A stretch of DNA of 8,233 nucleotides from an uncultured Fenollaria sp. (lineage in GTDB: Bacteria > Bacillota > Clostridia > Tissierellales > Peptoniphilaceae), in the NCBI RefSeq assembly GCF_934202865.1, contig NZ_CAKPYL010000058.1:1-8233 (forward strand), written 5' to 3'. Shown here piece after piece: positions 6,589 through 8,233 of this stretch. Numbering within the stretch: the stretch's first letter is position 1; each line of letters opens with the position of its first letter. The notes beneath the pieces are model-generated. The model was given only the letters and a program-made list of their open reading frames with translations, did not search any database and had not been told where the DNA came from. Made by a program: the position numbers and the translations under genes.

Positions 6589-7275
6589 AGTGTAGGAGAA
6601 AATTTAATAGATCTTTTAGAGTCTATTGACAAAGAGATTGATCTTGCAGGTAGAAAGAAAGATGAAGTAAAGCTCTTAGCAGTAACAAAAACTGTTGATG
6701 TAGAGAGGATCAAAGAGATAAAAGAATTTGGCCTAAAAGAGATTGGCGAGAACAAAGTTCAAGAGATAGAAGAAAAGTATGACGCTTTAAAGGATGACTT
6801 TGATTTTCATATGATAGGTAGCCTTCAAAAGAACAAAATTAACAAGCTTCTAGGCAAGATAAAGCTGATTCATTCACTTGACAGCCTAAGCCTCATCGAA
6901 GCACTTGACAAGAGGCTAGCAAATAATAATATGGAGCTAGATGGTTTATTGCAAGTAAATATCTCGAAGGAAGAGTCAAAGAGCGGCTTTTATAAGGATG
7001 AAGTAGAAAAGGTCCTAGAGCAGATGCACGAGTACAAGAACTTACATATCGTGGGCTTCATGACGATGGCGCCATTCACAGAGGATGAGGCTGTTGTTAG
7101 AAACACATTCAGAGGCCTTTACGAGCTAAAGGAAAAGCTGGCGGCAAAGAATTTTGACAATGTTGACTTAAAGTATCTATCCATGGGTATGACACATGAT
7201 TATAAAATAGCAATACAAGAAGGATCAAATATATTGAGGATTGGCTCAAAGATATTTGGCGAAAGAAATTATTAG
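6586..7275 (+). CDS. yggS: YggS/PLPBP-family pyridoxal phosphate homeostasis protein
   Basis: A cytosolic PLP-binding protein with a single TIM-barrel domain and no known catalytic reaction; the family buffers pyridoxal phosphate and affects amino- and keto-acid balance. At 229 residues it is a typical length. Motifs are LLAVTKTVD (30-38) with the PLP lysine Lys35, GENKVQE (54-60), HMIGSLQKNK (75-84), GFMTMAP (157-163), and the C-terminal LSMGMTHDYKIAI (198-210) followed by LRIGSKIFGER (217-227), which forms the phosphate-binding end. It is the equivalent of ylmE of the Bacillus sepF cluster, and its position directly before sepF matches that cluster. It overlaps the upstream gene by one base, and its stop codon lies inside the sepF ribosome binding site. 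Confidence 0.96.
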   Translation: MSVGENLIDLLESIDKEIDLAGRKKDEVKLLAVTKTVDVERIKEIKEFGLKEIGENKVQEIEEKYDALKDDFDFHMIGSLQKNKINKLLGKIKLIHSLDSLSLIEALDKRLANNNMELDGLLQVNISKEESKSGFYKDEVEKVLEQMHEYKNLHIVGFMTMAPFTEDEAVVRNTFRGLYELKEKLAAKNFDNVDLKYLSMGMTHDYKIAIQEGSNILRIGSKIFGERNY

Positions 7276-7288
7276 GAGGTTTATTATG
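7274..7288 (+). promoter_or_regulatory. ribosome binding site that sets the sepF start at 7286
   Basis: AGGAGGT (7274-7280) lies 5 nt before the ATG at 7286 and overlaps the yggS stop codon TAG (7273-7275). An in-frame ATG at 7241 lies inside yggS and has no such site. The protein from 7286 begins MAFMDKVKYFLGF, which matches the SepF N-terminal membrane helix. Confidence 0.9.
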
Positions 7289-7738
7289 GCTTTTATGGAC
7301 AAAGTAAAGTATTTCTTAGGCTTTGGCGATGACGACGAATACGATGAGGAATACTATGACGAAGAAGAGGATGAAGTAGTGGAAGAAGAACCACAAAGAG
7401 AATCATCTTTCTTCTCAAAGAAGAAGGAAAAGGAAAATATTGTTCCTATTCAAAGAAAGACTGGAGCAATGATTATCACAGTACAAGAACCACTTGGCTA
7501 TGACGAAGCACCGCTTATTATCGATGACTTAAGATTAGGCAAGGCAGTTGTTGTTAACTTTGAACAACTAGAAGCAAGTGTAAAGAGACAAATTTTTGAC
7601 TTTATCAATGGCGGTATCTATGCTATTGACGGAAGCATTCAAAAAGTTACAAGAGACATCTTTGTTTTAGCGCCAAAGAACATTGCTATAGACGGTATCA
7701 AAGACGAACTTAAAAACAGAGGCATGTTTCCATTTTAA
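7286..7738 (+). CDS. sepF: cell division protein SepF
   Basis: SepF is a cytoplasmic, membrane-associated divisome protein that binds the C-terminal tail of FtsZ, polymerises and anchors the Z ring. The product from 7286 has 150 residues. An N-terminal amphipathic segment MAFMDKVKYFLGF (1-13) fits the membrane anchor. It is followed by a strikingly acidic linker (about 15-36, nearly all Asp, Glu or Tyr) and a Lys-rich patch (45-50). The folded SepF domain (about 60-137) carries ITVQEP, DLRLGKAVVVN (81-91), RQIFDFINGGIYAIDGSIQK (101-120), and IFVLAPKNIAIDG (125-137). The start was chosen by the ribosome binding site at 7274-7280 and by the family N-terminus; an ATG at 7241 in the same frame would add 15 residues from within yggS. 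The stop overlaps the next start in TAATG. Confidence 0.97.
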   Translation: MAFMDKVKYFLGFGDDDEYDEEYYDEEEDEVVEEEPQRESSFFSKKKEKENIVPIQRKTGAMIITVQEPLGYDEAPLIIDDLRLGKAVVVNFEQLEASVKRQIFDFINGGIYAIDGSIQKVTRDIFVLAPKNIAIDGIKDELKNRGMFPF

Positions 7739-8233
7739 TGAATAAGTCAAAGAATTTAGATCATATAAGTACTGAGAACAAAGAGATTGCAAGAAGGGTT
7801 ATAGATCTTTGTGAGATAGTGTCAAGGACTAAGTCCACTGAGTGCACAGACTTCTACAACCCTTTTGAAGTGAAAGAACTCACTTCACTTATCAATACTT
7901 ATGATACTATAAGTTTTAGCCTTATTGGGAATGAAGATTCTGAAAGTAAGGCTATTTTAATTTATCCTGAATACATGGACGAGGTAAATCCGGCTGACTA
8001 TGTAAGTCTAGTTAAGATAGATAAAAAAGATTATGACATCGCTCACAAAGACGTTTTAGGCTCACTTCTTTCGCTTGGCATCAAGAGGGAGAAGCTCGGC
8101 GACATCATTATAAATGACGAAGCTATATACTTTTACATCAGAAACGAGATTTTGGATTACGTTTTACTTAATCTTGAGAAGATAAAAAACTATGGCGTGG
8201 AGCTAGAAGTAATTGATTTAGCTACGCCTATAG
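7738..8233 (+). CDS. ylmH: YlmH-family RNA-binding protein (S4-domain family), 3'-truncated by window edge
   Basis: The frame opens at the ATG sharing one base with the sepF stop (TAATG) and stays open for 165 codons to the window edge. The visible part is the N-terminal and middle region typical of YlmH: an N-terminal helical segment, IYPEYM (75-80), the hallmark block HKDVLGSLLSLGIKREKLGD (103-122), and IIINDEAIYFYIRNEILDYV. The C-terminal S4 RNA-binding domain should lie just past the window. YlmH proteins bind rRNA or ribosomal particles and have been linked in Bacillus to ribosome-associated quality control, although the gene sits in the division cluster. There is no well-placed Shine-Dalgarno (AGAGG at 7718-7722 is 15 nt away), so it probably relies on coupling with sepF. 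In the Bacillus cluster ylmG lies between sepF and ylmH; here it is absent. divIVA might follow downstream; that is a guess. Confidence 0.92.
   Translation, partial: MNKSKNLDHISTENKEIARRVIDLCEIVSRTKSTECTDFYNPFEVKELTSLINTYDTISFSLIGNEDSESKAILIYPEYMDEVNPADYVSLVKIDKKDYDIAHKDVLGSLLSLGIKREKLGDIIINDEAIYFYIRNEILDYVLLNLEKIKNYGVELEVIDLATPI

Noticed and set aside
7154..7193. TTGACA (7154-7159) and TTGACT (7163-7168) inside yggS as a possible sepF promoter
   Set aside because: No acceptable -10 hexamer occurs at 16-18 nt; the best is TATCCA or TATGAC at poor match or spacing.
7241..7285. Longer SepF start at ATG 7241, adding 15 residues
   Set aside because: It lies inside yggS without a ribosome binding site; the AGGAGGT at 7274-7280 and the SepF family N-terminus both point to 7286.

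Overview
The window reads as ordinary chromosome of a low-G+C Gram-positive anaerobe (Firmicutes/Bacillota sensu lato). The reasons are A/T-rich DNA, AGA/AGG as the main arginine codons, frequent ATA isoleucine codons, strong AGGAGG-type ribosome binding sites, and a division cluster (yggS-sepF-ylmH) confined to Gram-positive-type genomes. The gene content and order suggest Clostridia/Tissierellia, perhaps Peptoniphilaceae; that placement is inference. All ten genes are on the + strand and tightly packed. There are no RNA genes, mobile elements, CRISPR arrays or phage genes.

Region 1 (1-2235): the 3' part of tcdA (ThiF/E1-like tRNA t6A37 dehydratase) overlaps by 14 nt a small two-helix membrane protein of the RseC/MucC family with a four-cysteine cluster. 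glyA (serine hydroxymethyltransferase) follows 24 nt later with a strong ribosome binding site. A textbook intrinsic terminator (2203-2235) closes this unit.

Region 2 (2236-2449): the only sizeable gap. It holds A/T-rich DNA with several small inverted repeats and then a near-consensus promoter with an extended -10 element, giving a predicted leader of only about 17 nt before der.

Region 3 (2450-8233): der, plsY, gpsA, a HlyD/membrane-fusion-like envelope protein, yggS, sepF and the start of ylmH (cut by the window edge). Junctions here are 1-nt TAATG overlaps, a 14-nt overlap, or gaps of about 10 nt. No terminator was seen between 2450 and 8233, so this looks like one long operon. It links ribosome assembly (Der), phospholipid precursor synthesis (GpsA makes glycerol-3-phosphate, PlsY acylates it), an uncharacterised envelope protein, PLP homeostasis (YggS), FtsZ-ring anchoring (SepF) and an S4-family RNA-binding protein (YlmH).

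I did not find a convincing new multi-gene system. The most worthwhile items are the orphan HlyD-like protein between gpsA and yggS, the apparent merging of lipid-synthesis and division genes in one transcription unit, and the Cys-cluster membrane protein coupled to tcdA.
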